From NCBI GenBank assembly GCA_021648745.1, contig JAKISE010000045.1:1-23973 (forward strand): DNA of 23,973 nucleotides, in the 5' to 3' direction. Shown here piece by piece: positions 15,171 through 22,900 of this stretch. Every line of letters starts with the position of its first letter. Position 1 is the first letter of the stretch. The stretch comes from Cyclobacteriaceae bacterium (lineage in GTDB: Bacteria > Bacteroidota > Bacteroidia > Cytophagales > Cyclobacteriaceae). Made by a program: the position numbers and the translations under genes. Under the pieces are notes generated by a model that was not told where the DNA came from, did no database searches, and saw nothing but the letters and a program-made list of their open reading frames with translations.

Positions 15171-15770
15171 TTAATGCACCAAATTAAACTGAGCCTCATA
15201 CTCTTCCTTTGTGTCAATGTCTATTATAGGTTTAGCAGCATGTACGATTGTTGTTTTTGAAAGGTTGTGGTTAATAATAGAACTGGCTCCTTTTTTACCA
15301 ATTAACTTGCTTAGTTCATTAAAATAATCCTTGTCAAAAATTGCTGGTACCCCTACTGTGTTTTTGTGGGCTGTGGCAATGATGGAGTTCTTACTCTTCC
15401 ACCAAGTGGCAATTATTTTATTAAGAAAAACCGAATCTATTTGAGGTTGGTCAGCCAGCATAAAAAGAGCCCCATCGAAATTCTCTTTTTGGATACATTT
15501 TATACCTAAAGCAATTGAACTCCCCATGCCTGTTTCCCAATCATTATTTTTTAAGATATCGATAGGTTCTTCTCTAATAGATAATTCTATTTCGTTAAAA
15601 TATGCCCCAAGTACAACATACACTTTTTTAGTGTTAGATTTTAACGCCTGTTGGATGCTATGCCCAAGCAATGTGGTTTTTCCCCAAGGCAACAATTGCT
15701 TGGGTTGCCTCATGCGACTTGAGCCTCCAGCGGCTAAAATAATTATGGCAATATTAGAGATAGTAATCAA
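15171..15770 (-). CDS. MocA-like molybdenum cofactor nucleotidyltransferase
   Basis: The 199-residue protein has the NTP-transferase signature IIILAAGGSSRMRQPKQLLPW at the N-terminus and the later FMLADQPQID with the metal-binding Asp. MocA adds CMP to molybdopterin to make the dinucleotide cofactor used by xanthine-dehydrogenase-family enzymes; MobA (GMP) and PucB-type proteins share the fold. Cotranscription with XdhC and a Mo hydroxylase favours MocA. The start is a TTG (complement of 15768-15770) five bases after the XdhC stop; no in-frame ATG is available near it, so a TTG start is likely. It is the last gene of the unit, in the order 2Fe-2S subunit, Mo subunit, XdhC, this gene. Confidence 0.83.
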   Translation of the reverse strand: MITISNIAIIILAAGGSSRMRQPKQLLPWGKTTLLGHSIQQALKSNTKKVYVVLGAYFNEIELSIREEPIDILKNNDWETGMGSSIALGIKCIQKENFDGALFMLADQPQIDSVFLNKIIATWWKSKNSIIATAHKNTVGVPAIFDKDYFNELSKLIGKKGASSIINHNLSKTTIVHAAKPIIDIDTKEEYEAQFNLVH

Positions 15771-15775
15771 TGTTA

Positions 15776-16792
15776 TTACGGCATTAATGTCTCTATTATT
15801 CGAGTTCCTACGACATGTTCTTTCCTTCTAACCACTATCATTATTTCGGCCATGATTGAAATAGCTATTTCCTGTGGGGTTATAGCACCAATATTTATTC
15901 CAGCAGGTCCGTGAATTATTGATAAAAAGAATCCTTCAACTTCTGGGTGAAAAGTTAAAAACTCATCTAGTAGTTTTTCTTTTCTTGTTTTTGCTCCGAG
16001 AATACCGATGTAAATAGGTTGCTTTTCTTTTATTGCCAATAAGTTCTTTAAATCAGTAGCGTAATTATGCGACATCAATACTACTGCCGTTTGGTTATCC
16101 ATTTCTAGGTTTGCTAATAATTCAGGCTGCAAGGCAAGTACCTCTTTTGACCCTGGAAAATCTTTGGTCGTTTTTGGATTGGAAATAGAACAAATAATAG
16201 ACACTTCCCAACCTGCAAACTGGGCAATCTTGCATAGTTCTACTGCATCATGTTCGGCTCCAATAATTAGAAGTCGATTACAAGGATACATTTCTTGTAC
16301 AAAAGAATTCAAAGGTTCTAACTCTTGAATTAAATCACCTGAGAAAGGAATTAAATCTCCATTTATATGTTTTATAACGGATCCAAAACCAATTGAATCC
16401 CCTGGTTCTTTATTATAACTTGAAGCCACTTCAAAGGGAGTTCTTTCGGTTAATATTTGTTCGAAAGATTCAATGGCTTCAATCGTTGGGTTAAAAGATT
16501 CAATTAATATATAAATCACGCCTTCGCAACCCAACCGATAGCGACCATCATAAGTCATAACTTTGGCCGTGCCAGTTGTAAACACAGAACTGGATTGCTT
16601 TAATATTTCTTTCTCTACACATCCACCGCTAACAGCACCAAGCATATAGCCATTTTCCCAAATGAGCATCCGAACCCCTGGTTTTCGATATGAGGAACCA
16701 TCAAGGTCTACCACAGTGGCTAGCACGGTTTTTATTCCTTGCTTTTTGGCTAGAGTAAAGTTTTCAAATATGTTGCGTAGTTCGTGTGTCAT
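15776..16792 (-). CDS. xdhC: XdhC/CoxI family molybdenum cofactor insertion protein
   Basis: The 338-residue protein begins with the XdhC/CoxI domain (TVLATVVDLDGSSYRKPGVR, then GAVSGGCVEKEI, and YDGRYRLGCEGVIYILIE). It ends with the Rossmann-like XdhC_C domain (NRLLIIGAEHDAVELCKIA, VVLMSHNYATDL, YIGILGAKTRKEKLL, GPAGINIGAITPQEIAISI). XdhC binds the molybdenum cofactor, helps its sulfuration and inserts it into the apo-hydroxylase. Length is normal for the two-domain form. The gene is separated from the Mo subunit gene by 136 bases filled by a repeat, and from the MocA-like gene by five bases. Confidence 0.9.
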   Translation of the reverse strand: MTHELRNIFENFTLAKKQGIKTVLATVVDLDGSSYRKPGVRMLIWENGYMLGAVSGGCVEKEILKQSSSVFTTGTAKVMTYDGRYRLGCEGVIYILIESFNPTIEAIESFEQILTERTPFEVASSYNKEPGDSIGFGSVIKHINGDLIPFSGDLIQELEPLNSFVQEMYPCNRLLIIGAEHDAVELCKIAQFAGWEVSIICSISNPKTTKDFPGSKEVLALQPELLANLEMDNQTAVVLMSHNYATDLKNLLAIKEKQPIYIGILGAKTRKEKLLDEFLTFHPEVEGFFLSIIHGPAGINIGAITPQEIAISIMAEIMIVVRRKEHVVGTRIIETLMP

Positions 16793-16796
16793 TTCA

Positions 16797-16928
16797 TCTC
16801 GTCATTCCTGTGTAGGCAGGAACCCGTTCTGTGTGAAGTTATTGATGTAAATTAGTTTTCAAATTAAAACCTAATAAAATTATCAGTCAAGCCAATACTA
16901 CCAAACTCCAATCAATGCAGGAGTGACG
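16797..16928. repeat. Dispersed repeat between the Mo-hydroxylase and xdhC genes
   Basis: The left end TCGTCATTCCTG (16799-16810) and the right end GCAGGAGTGACG (16917-16928) are imperfect inverted repeats. The left part also folds as TTCCTG/CAGGAA (16805-16822), the well-known CGTCATTCCTG-type dispersed palindrome of many bacteria. The right end touches the stop codon of the Mo subunit gene (16929-16931) and the left end lies a few bases from the xdhC start. The interior is AT-rich with no frame. It could uncouple translation of the two genes. Confidence 0.55.
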
Positions 16929-19064
16929 CTAACCCATATTTTTAATAAACGGTTGTTTGGTAATGCGTTTGCCTGTAGCAGCATAAATAGCATTTGCCAC
17001 AGCTGCAGCCGCTGGTGGTAGTGAGGGTTCCCCAAGCCCGGTAGGGGCTAATTTATTTTCAATAAAATGTACTTCTACTTCAGGGGTTTCATTCATTCGA
17101 ATAAGCCTGTAATCTCCATAATTGCTCGATTGTGGTACTCCTTCCTTAAATGTAAGTTCACCGTACATGGCATGGCCAATACCATCAATTACTCCACCCA
17201 TCACCTGATTTTTGGCTCCTAGTGGATTCACAACTATACCACAATCAATCACACAGGTTACTTTTTTTACCAAAGGTTTACCATCCTTCATTTCAATATC
17301 TGCGACTTCAGCCACATGTGTATTATGACAGTAATAGGTTGAGAACCCTTGGTAAACCCCTTCTTTGGTCTTGCCCCAGTTAGATTTTTCTATCGCCATA
17401 TTTATGACAGCTTCTAAGCGATCTGCCGAGTATTGAATGCGCTCATCAGCTCCTTTATCTACTTTTTTGAGCAGGTCTAATCGCATGTTAATTCTATCCA
17501 CCTTAAGCACATCGGCTAGCTCATCGAAAAAGCTTTGCTCCGCAAAAGACAAAAAGTTGGTATAAGGAGCACGCCAAGCGCCCGTAGTAATATTGCTATC
17601 ATATTTAGCTACATCTACTTGGTAGTTTTCAATAGCTCCTGCGGGGAAAAAGTTGGGTATTAAATCATACATATTGGCATTTATGGCTGCCTCTTTTAAA
17701 TGATAACCTGTGATTTTTCCATCTTTTATGGATGCGGCAATTCTATATTTAATAGCAGGTCGATAGATTCCATCGGTCATATCATCTTCTCTGCTAAACA
17801 CTACTTGTACAGGTTGTTTGGCAAGGCTCGAAACCTCTGCTGCTTCCAACGCAAAATCGCCATAGAGCCTACGACCAAAACCACCACCCATACGGGTCAT
17901 TTCTAAAGAAATATCTTTTTCGTCTCGCTCTAAGAGTGTAGCAACGCGACTGGCAGTCCATGCTGGAGTTTGAATAGGGCCGGCTAGCTTTATTTTTTCC
18001 GCAGTTACATCTGCAAAAAAGTTCATGGGTTCCATACAGTTATGGGGTAAAAAAGGAGACTCGTACGTGCGTTCAAGAACCTGGTCAGCTTCTGCAAAAG
18101 CTTTTTTAACGTCACCATCGGCTCGTAGGGTCTCAAATTTTGAACCATCTAACAAACCCAATAATATGCTGTCGTGATCAGAGGTGTTTTCACCTTTAGT
18201 GCCTTCTTTCCAATTGGAGGTTAATGCCTTTTTACCCTTCATAGCTGCCCAGGTGGTATTAGCAAGAACTGCTACTTTATTACCAAACTGAATCACGTTG
18301 GTTACACCTGTTACCTGCTTTGCTTTGCTGTCATCAAAATCAACCAAGTCTTGACCAAAAGCAGGAGGTCGTAAAACAGATACAAAGGCCATTCCTTCTT
18401 GCCTATAATCCAACCCAAATATGGGTTTTCCTGTAATAATTTCATCAATATCTACATTGGGAGCATCACTCCCTATTATGGTAAAGTCTTTGATGTCTTT
18501 TAAGGTAACATTTTCGGGCACTTCTAATTTGGCAGCGTCCAAAACAACATCTCCATAGCTTAGTGTTTCACCTTTGGCATTGGAAATAACGCCTTCTTTG
18601 GTGGTGCATTCACTGGCCTTTACTCCCCAACGAGCCGCAGCCGCCATTACCAACATCATTCTGGCGGTGGCTCCTGTTTGGCGCAAGGGCTCCCAGGCCT
18701 GCCGTATCGATTGGCTTCCACCTGCCACTTGTCTCGTAAAATGGTCTTTATCGAGTGCCCCTTGTTGTACATATACATCTTTCCAGGCAACATCAAGTTC
18801 TTCTGCAATAAGCATAGGCATGGAGGTTTTTACTCCTTGCCCAATTTCAGGGTTAGGGGCAAAAATGGTTACTATTCCATTATCTGCAATTTTAATGAAT
18901 GCATTAAAGTCGTTAAAATTAAGTAGAGATAAATCAACTGGGGGTTCAGCATTTGTAGCACAGGAAGTGAAAAGATTAAAGCCAATAAGCATTCCGCCAC
19001 TGGCAAGTGCAGAAGTCTTTAAAAAAGACCGTCTGCTAAAAGCAAATTTGTTTGAAGAGTTCAT
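16929..19064 (-). CDS. Molybdopterin-binding subunit of an isoquinoline-1-oxidoreductase-like hydroxylase
   Basis: The 711-residue protein starts with a twin-arginine signal (SRRSFLKTS, Arg11-Arg12, followed by a hydrophobic stretch and a Cys-containing FTSCAT). It therefore carries folded cofactor to the periplasm, perhaps membrane-bound. The xanthine-dehydrogenase large-subunit signatures are present: EIGQGVKTSMPMLIAEELD, RMGGGFGRRLYGDFALEA, GAWRAPYTNF, and GLGEPSLPPAAAAVANAIY with the catalytic Glu. It is the IorB type: fused Mo-binding domains, no FAD domain. The family hydroxylates N-heterocycles or oxidises aldehydes, usually passing electrons to a cytochrome. The actual substrate is unknown and no cytochrome gene is in the window. 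It starts 17 bases after the 2Fe-2S subunit gene. Confidence 0.9.
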   Translation of the reverse strand: MNSSNKFAFSRRSFLKTSALASGGMLIGFNLFTSCATNAEPPVDLSLLNFNDFNAFIKIADNGIVTIFAPNPEIGQGVKTSMPMLIAEELDVAWKDVYVQQGALDKDHFTRQVAGGSQSIRQAWEPLRQTGATARMMLVMAAAARWGVKASECTTKEGVISNAKGETLSYGDVVLDAAKLEVPENVTLKDIKDFTIIGSDAPNVDIDEIITGKPIFGLDYRQEGMAFVSVLRPPAFGQDLVDFDDSKAKQVTGVTNVIQFGNKVAVLANTTWAAMKGKKALTSNWKEGTKGENTSDHDSILLGLLDGSKFETLRADGDVKKAFAEADQVLERTYESPFLPHNCMEPMNFFADVTAEKIKLAGPIQTPAWTASRVATLLERDEKDISLEMTRMGGGFGRRLYGDFALEAAEVSSLAKQPVQVVFSREDDMTDGIYRPAIKYRIAASIKDGKITGYHLKEAAINANMYDLIPNFFPAGAIENYQVDVAKYDSNITTGAWRAPYTNFLSFAEQSFFDELADVLKVDRINMRLDLLKKVDKGADERIQYSADRLEAVINMAIEKSNWGKTKEGVYQGFSTYYCHNTHVAEVADIEMKDGKPLVKKVTCVIDCGIVVNPLGAKNQVMGGVIDGIGHAMYGELTFKEGVPQSSNYGDYRLIRMNETPEVEVHFIENKLAPTGLGEPSLPPAAAAVANAIYAATGKRITKQPFIKNMG

Positions 19065-19081
19065 AACTGTCTTTTTTTAAG

Positions 19082-19543
19082 TTAACTAAGATTTTTTGCG
19101 GCAACTTCTACGGCCTTTTCAATACTGTTATAGGAGGCACAGCGGCATATATTACCATGCATGGCTTCCCTAATTTCACCTTTAGATGGGTTGCTGTTTT
19201 CTTCAAGAAAAGACGAAGCCGTCATAATCTGTCCTGATTGACAATAACCACACTGGGGAACATCGATTTCTTTCCAAGCTTGTTGCACAGGGTGAGTCCC
19301 GTGTTCTGAAAGCCCTTCAATGGTGGTAATTGATTTCCCTTCCAAACTTGATATAAGAGTAATACAGCTTTTGGTGGCTTTGCCATCTACATGAACTGTG
19401 CATGCACCACATTGGCCAATACCGCAGCCAAACTTGGTGCCTACTAATTCGATTTGATCTCTTAACACCCATAGTAAGGGGGTGTCAATATCAGCATCAA
19501 TGGCATGCTCGCTTCCATTGATTGTAATTTTATACGTTGGCAT
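19082..19543 (-). CDS. Small 2Fe-2S subunit of the molybdenum hydroxylase (IorA-like)
   Basis: The 153-residue protein has both 2Fe-2S clusters of the xanthine-dehydrogenase family. The plant-ferredoxin-type cluster uses Cys40, 45, 48 and 60 (FGCGIGQCGACTVHVDG and SC). The all-alpha cluster uses Cys98, 101, 133 and 135 (QCGYCQSGQIM and NICRC). It relays electrons from the Mo site of the partner encoded just downstream. It has no signal peptide of its own and would be exported as a complex with the Tat-bearing large subunit. It is the first gene of the four-gene unit. The promoter region (19544 onward) shows no convincing TAnnTTTG match on the minus strand. Confidence 0.93.
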   Translation of the reverse strand: MPTYKITINGSEHAIDADIDTPLLWVLRDQIELVGTKFGCGIGQCGACTVHVDGKATKSCITLISSLEGKSITTIEGLSEHGTHPVQQAWKEIDVPQCGYCQSGQIMTASSFLEENSNPSKGEIREAMHGNICRCASYNSIEKAVEVAAKNLS

Positions 19544-19759
19544 AGGGTTAGTTTATAGTTTCACTTTTGTTAATAGGGCACAAGCTTGATAATAACAGCT
19601 GCACTTCAATTAGTTACTAAAATTACAGAAAATTATCAGTAAGGCAATAGCTCATTATTCGTGAATTGTCTCAACGGTATTTTTGATACTTAAATGGAGG
19701 CTAATCAATGCCTTTATTAAATATTAAATCGGCCATCTTCCTACGTTAGTAATTTTATT

Positions 19760-19786
19760 TTGGGGCATTGGTGCCACTTAGATTTG
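19760..19786 (+). promoter_or_regulatory. Candidate promoter for the 34-residue protein
   Basis: TTG at 19760-19762 and TAGATTTG at 19779-19786 (exact TAnnTTTG) are spaced 16 bases apart, 62 bases ahead of the small gene. The rest of the gap 19544-19848 is AT-rich leader DNA with no frame or clear hairpin. Confidence 0.5.
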
Positions 19787-19848
19787 CGAGTTATGATGAA
19801 TGGTGCTAAATTTAATACTTGAAAACCAATAACTAACTATTCAACATC

Positions 19849-19953
19849 ATGGGAAAAGGGCAAGACGCAAAAAAAGCTACAAAAAAAGCTCCGGCTAAAA
19901 CTGCTAAAGAAAAGAAAGCCGAAAAAAGAGAAAAGAAAGCCAATAAGTTTTAA
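19849..19953 (+). CDS. 34-residue Lys/Ala-rich basic protein
   Basis: The 34-codon frame runs from ATG 19849 to TAA 19951-19953. It encodes a highly charged protein starting MGKGQDAKK and ending KKANKF, with about 15 Lys, no Cys or Trp, and a repetitive K-A-K-K/E-K pattern likely to be helical or disordered. A promoter-like site lies upstream. I recall similar short MGKG-starting Lys-rich hypothetical proteins in Bacteroidota, but cannot check. Such composition would suit nucleic-acid or ribosome binding; no function is claimed. It is too short for ordinary ORF cut-offs and is easily missed. Composition bias of A-rich DNA is the alternative explanation, but the clean start, stop and promoter argue for a gene. 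Confidence 0.6.
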   Translation: MGKGQDAKKATKKAPAKTAKEKKAEKREKKANKF

Positions 19954-20033
19954 TATGCCGAGTTCGACCTAAAGCCTAAAGGGTAATACCCTACAGGCAA
20001 TTTTATTAAAGAACTTCGTGTACAATCCTGCCG

Positions 20034-20239
20034 AGTGGCAATCTATTTAAATCATCTATTTTTTAGGGCTTCAATTCTTTCTTTATAGTAATCATCATCA
20101 GTAACTTCAAAAGTTTTAGAGCGGTGTTATAATCGTTTTTACTTGAGCACAATTTTTTCAAAAATGTGGGAAAGAAGCTTCTCTTGAGACTTTGTTATTC
20201 GTACTTGAAAGCGTTCTTCCCTCCTTAAGTGGCAATCTA
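20034..20239 (-). pseudogene. Decayed gene fragment flanked by 12-bp direct repeats
   Basis: On the minus strand a protein-like C-terminus, KTFEVTDDDYYKERIEALKNR (roughly 20052-20117), joins by a frameshift near an A-run to KKLCSSKNDYNTALK (about 20116-20160) and, in the first frame again, to RITKSQEKLLSHIF further upstream. Each piece looks protein-like but none is open on its own; in-frame TAA codons lie at 20127-20129 and 20139-20141. The NDYNTALK stretch resembles a TPR helix. AGTGGCAATCTA occurs directly at both edges (20034-20045 and 20228-20239). The other bases of the gap 19954-20267 hold an element C-like GAGTTCGACCTAAAG near 19965 and nothing else. Confidence 0.35.
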
Positions 20240-20267
20240 ATAATTGAAATTATTATCATTGATTAAA

Positions 20268-20430
20268 CCCGAAATATGCAATAGAATTTCTATTACGCCT
20301 TTAACTCACTTTAAATCAGTCGTTTTACTTTGTTTGTATTCTCACCATAGCGGTGCTATGCTTCCGACTCCAAACTGCCTGATTTATTGCGACTTAAAGT
20401 CTCATAACGAACCCTATTGCATAGTTCGGG
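20268..20430. mobile_element. Element B copy 2: 163-bp MITE with 5-bp target duplication
   Basis: It has the same length and order as copy 1 at 9088-9250 with about 13 substitutions. Its ends CCCGAAATATGCAATAG and CTATTGCATAGTTCGGG are inverted repeats matching at 16 of 17 positions. TTAAA is directly repeated at both edges (20263-20267, 20431-20435). It ends 21 bases before the N-acetyltransferase start codon, so that gene's promoter must lie within or left of the element. The 82-residue frame across it is repeat DNA. Confidence 0.85.
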
Positions 20431-20451
20431 TTAAAGGATTAATTATAGACA

Positions 20452-21213
20452 ATGGACAAAAAGGAGTATTTGAACCGGATTTGCTTTACTGATGAGGTGC
20501 TACCGACACTTGAAGTGCTTCAGAAATTACAACTCAACCATTTGCTTCATATTCCTTTCGAAAACCTAGATATTCATTATCAAAAGCCAATACAATTAAA
20601 CATTGCAGAGATTTCGAAAAAGATTTTAGGCTCTCAGCGTGGAGGATTTTGTTATGAATTAAATGGTTTATTTTTTGAGTTACTTACTTCCATTGGCTTT
20701 AGAGTAAAACGGGTTTCTGCCAAAGTATATGATAAAGACAATGGTTATGGACAAGAATATGATCATTTGGCCCTGATTGTTAACCTAAATGAAACAGAAT
20801 ACTTAGTAGATGTCGGCTTCGGTGATTTTGCTTTTTCTCCCATACCTATAAAGTTGGGCGAACTTCATTTAGATGTGCAAGCGTCATTTTTAATAGAAAG
20901 CGTGGAGGATGATTATTTGAAAGTAAGTAAGGTTGATAATGGGAGTGAGCGAAGAGAATATCTTTTTAAAAATGTGCCTAGATCGTTTAGTGAATTTGAA
21001 TCTATGTGCTACTACCAACAAACTAGCCCTAAGTCTCATTTTACGCAGCAAAAACTTATTACAAAACCAACCAAAGAAGGGAGAATTACATTAACTAGCG
21101 ATAAGCTCAAAATAACTATTTTAGGAAAAACAGAAGAGAGGGTATTGAAATCGGAAGAAGAGTTTAATGATGTATTAACAACTCATTTCCAGATTAATAT
21201 GGACAGACTCTAA
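20452..21213 (+). CDS. Arylamine N-acetyltransferase
   Basis: The 253-residue protein has the NAT catalytic triad in the right order and spacing: Cys67 in RGGFCYELNGLF, His105 in YDHLALIV and Asp120 in YLVDVGFGD. The N-terminal PFENLDIHY motif is also present. It transfers acetyl from acetyl-CoA to arylamines, hydrazines or related amines through a Cys thioester, in the cytoplasm. Length is slightly below the usual 270-280, the difference being in the C-terminal domain. The natural role in this organism is unknown. It stands alone between the element B copy and the modABC genes; its stop codon runs into another B-like repeat. Confidence 0.92.
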   Translation: MDKKEYLNRICFTDEVLPTLEVLQKLQLNHLLHIPFENLDIHYQKPIQLNIAEISKKILGSQRGGFCYELNGLFFELLTSIGFRVKRVSAKVYDKDNGYGQEYDHLALIVNLNETEYLVDVGFGDFAFSPIPIKLGELHLDVQASFLIESVEDDYLKVSKVDNGSERREYLFKNVPRSFSEFESMCYYQQTSPKSHFTQQKLITKPTKEGRITLTSDKLKITILGKTEERVLKSEEEFNDVLTTHFQINMDRL

Positions 21214-21304
21214 ATTATGCAATTGAAATTCTATTGCTAACACAAACTGCTGTAAACCGGCTGTTTGTACTCCACTACAAACCGTATCGCATAATCAGGG
21301 TTTT
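21214..21304. repeat. Short element-B-like inverted repeat between convergent genes
   Basis: ATTATGCAATTGAAATTCTA at the left and the GTATCGCATAATCAGGG end at the right (21284-21300) resemble the two ends of element B, with ATTATGC (21214-21220) and GCATAAT (21289-21295) exactly complementary. The interior (AACTGCTGTAAACCGGCTG) differs from the 163-bp copies. It starts at the N-acetyltransferase stop codon and ends 21 bases before the modC stop, filling the convergent gap, where it could act as a shared 3' structure. Confidence 0.55.
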
Positions 21305-21325
21305 ACCTCTGCCAGACAAGTGGCA

Positions 21326-22219
21326 TTAAAACTTGGGAGACCCGTTCTTTAAAATTTGAATTTCCGGATTAAATTTATTGGATGTGAGCAAAACTTTGCA
21401 CCCAATAGTAAGCTCTAAAACCTCTTGTTCCTGGGCTTCCACATTAATAAGAGTATTGCCAATAAGTACAGAAATAGTATGTTTAGTATTTTTTTTTTGA
21501 ATTTGGATCACCTCACCAGTTACCTGAAAAGGAATATCTTGTTTAGGGCTGTCAAATAAAATGGATGGATTTCCTTGTTTATCAATTTTCCCATTTTCAA
21601 TAATAATCACTTCATCGCTCATTTTAAACACCTCCCCTTTATCGTGGCTCACAAGTAAGGTAGTTAGGCTATATTCCTTATGAATAGCTAATACATAGTC
21701 TTGCAGTTTCGACTTCATGGCTTGATCTAGGGAAGAAAAGGGCTCATCAAGCATAAGAAGACTAGGTTTGCGTACCAAAGCCCTTGCCAGCGCCACCCGT
21801 TGCTTTTGCCCACCCGATAAGGTGTTTGGTTTTTGATTGATGAGGTCTCCTAATTCTATCAATTCTACCAATTCAGAAATACGAGCATTTTGTGTTTTAT
21901 CGTCTAGCGCATACATGAGGTTTTCCTTAACCGTTAGGTTTGGAAAAAGTGCAGGCTCTTGAAAAACAAAACCAACGTTTCGGTTTTGTGGTTTTACATT
22001 AATTTTTTGTTTGCCATTAAACCATACTATTTCATTTATTTGTAAATGCCCTTGGTCTGGTGTGAGAAGCCCTGCTATCATCCGCAATACTGATGTTTTT
22101 CCAACGCCTGAATTACCATATAATGTTGTTAGTTTGCCGGTTAGTAAGTTGGCTTCAAAGTGTAGCTCGAAGCCAATATTGCCTTCATTAAATTTTTTAT
22201 GTAGGTCTATTTTAATCAT
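21326..22219 (-). CDS. modC: Molybdate ABC transporter ATP-binding protein
   Basis: The 297-residue ATPase has Walker A GNSGVGKT (about 35-42), the Q-loop in VGFVFQEPALFPNLTV, the signature LSGGQKQRVALARAL, Walker B LLMLDEP and the switch His in LLVSHDKGE. The C-terminal 70 residues form a TOBE/Mop-like domain (QVTGEVIQIQK, ISVLIGNTLINVEA), as in ModC, which binds oxyanion. It powers molybdate import by ModA and ModB encoded upstream. Its start overlaps the end of modB by 8 bases. Tungstate specificity cannot be ruled out. It is the last gene of the unit. Confidence 0.87.
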   Translation of the reverse strand: MIKIDLHKKFNEGNIGFELHFEANLLTGKLTTLYGNSGVGKTSVLRMIAGLLTPDQGHLQINEIVWFNGKQKINVKPQNRNVGFVFQEPALFPNLTVKENLMYALDDKTQNARISELVELIELGDLINQKPNTLSGGQKQRVALARALVRKPSLLMLDEPFSSLDQAMKSKLQDYVLAIHKEYSLTTLLVSHDKGEVFKMSDEVIIIENGKIDKQGNPSILFDSPKQDIPFQVTGEVIQIQKKNTKHTISVLIGNTLINVEAQEQEVLELTIGCKVLLTSNKFNPEIQILKNGSPKF

Positions 22220-22883
22220 TGAACATGCGTTTCATATATCCGCCATTAATTAAATAAACCCCAAAAAGTGTAATAAATGAAATTCCGAACAGTAAAAAGG
22301 AATACGCATGTGCTGCGGCATAATTTAATGATTCAACTTCGTCATAAATTGCTATGGAAGCCACCTTCGTTTGCCCTGGAATATTCCCTCCAATCATTAG
22401 AACAACACCAAATTCGCCAATTGTGTGTGCAAATGAGAGCACAATTCCCGTGAGTAGTGCGGGCTTTATATTGGGAAGTAATATTTTAAATAATGTAGTG
22501 GTTTTTGATTTTCCTAGCATAAAGGAGGCTTCGGTTAGCGATGCTGGCAAATGACTAAAACCGGATTGAATAGGATGCACCATAAAAGGCAAACTATACA
22601 ACACAGAGCCAATTACCAGGCCTGTAAAGGAAAACGCCAGATTTAAACCAAGCCATTGGCTTATGTTGTTATTTGGGCTGAACATCAGAAGCAAATAAAA
22701 GCCTAATACTGTTGGAGGAAGCACCAAAGGCATACTCACCAGAGTTTCAATAATTGGCTTGAACCTGGTGCGCGAATAGGCCAACCAATAGGCCAAGGGA
22801 ATAGAAATTACTAACAGCACCACCGTGGTTACAGATGCTAGTTTAAAGGTTAATATGATGGGTTGCCATTCCAAGAGTTGCAA
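22212..22883 (-). CDS. modB: Molybdate ABC transporter permease
   Basis: The 223-residue inner-membrane protein has about five to six hydrophobic helices and the ModB/CysW-type permease loop (EASFMLGKSKTTTLFKILLPNIKPALLTG, the EAA motif that docks on ModC), followed by SFAHTIGEFGVVLMIGGNIPGQT, a characteristic ModB stretch. It should form the dimeric membrane channel for molybdate. The start is a TTG (complement of 22881-22883), 17 bases after modA; no in-frame ATG lies between the upstream stop and the first helix, so a TTG start is likely. Length is normal. Confidence 0.9.
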   Translation of the reverse strand: MQLLEWQPIILTFKLASVTTVVLLVISIPLAYWLAYSRTRFKPIIETLVSMPLVLPPTVLGFYLLLMFSPNNNISQWLGLNLAFSFTGLVIGSVLYSLPFMVHPIQSGFSHLPASLTEASFMLGKSKTTTLFKILLPNIKPALLTGIVLSFAHTIGEFGVVLMIGGNIPGQTKVASIAIYDEVESLNYAAAHAYSFLLFGISFITLFGVYLINGGYMKRMFND

Positions 22884-22900
22884 GAATATATTTAATTCAC

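Noticed and set aside
18574..19080. 168-residue plus-strand frame opposite the Mo subunit gene
   Set aside because: Antisense to a gene with clear family motifs throughout.
20244..20492. 82-residue plus-strand frame before the N-acetyltransferase
   Set aside because: It is the translation of element B copy 2 and overlaps the real start of the N-acetyltransferase.
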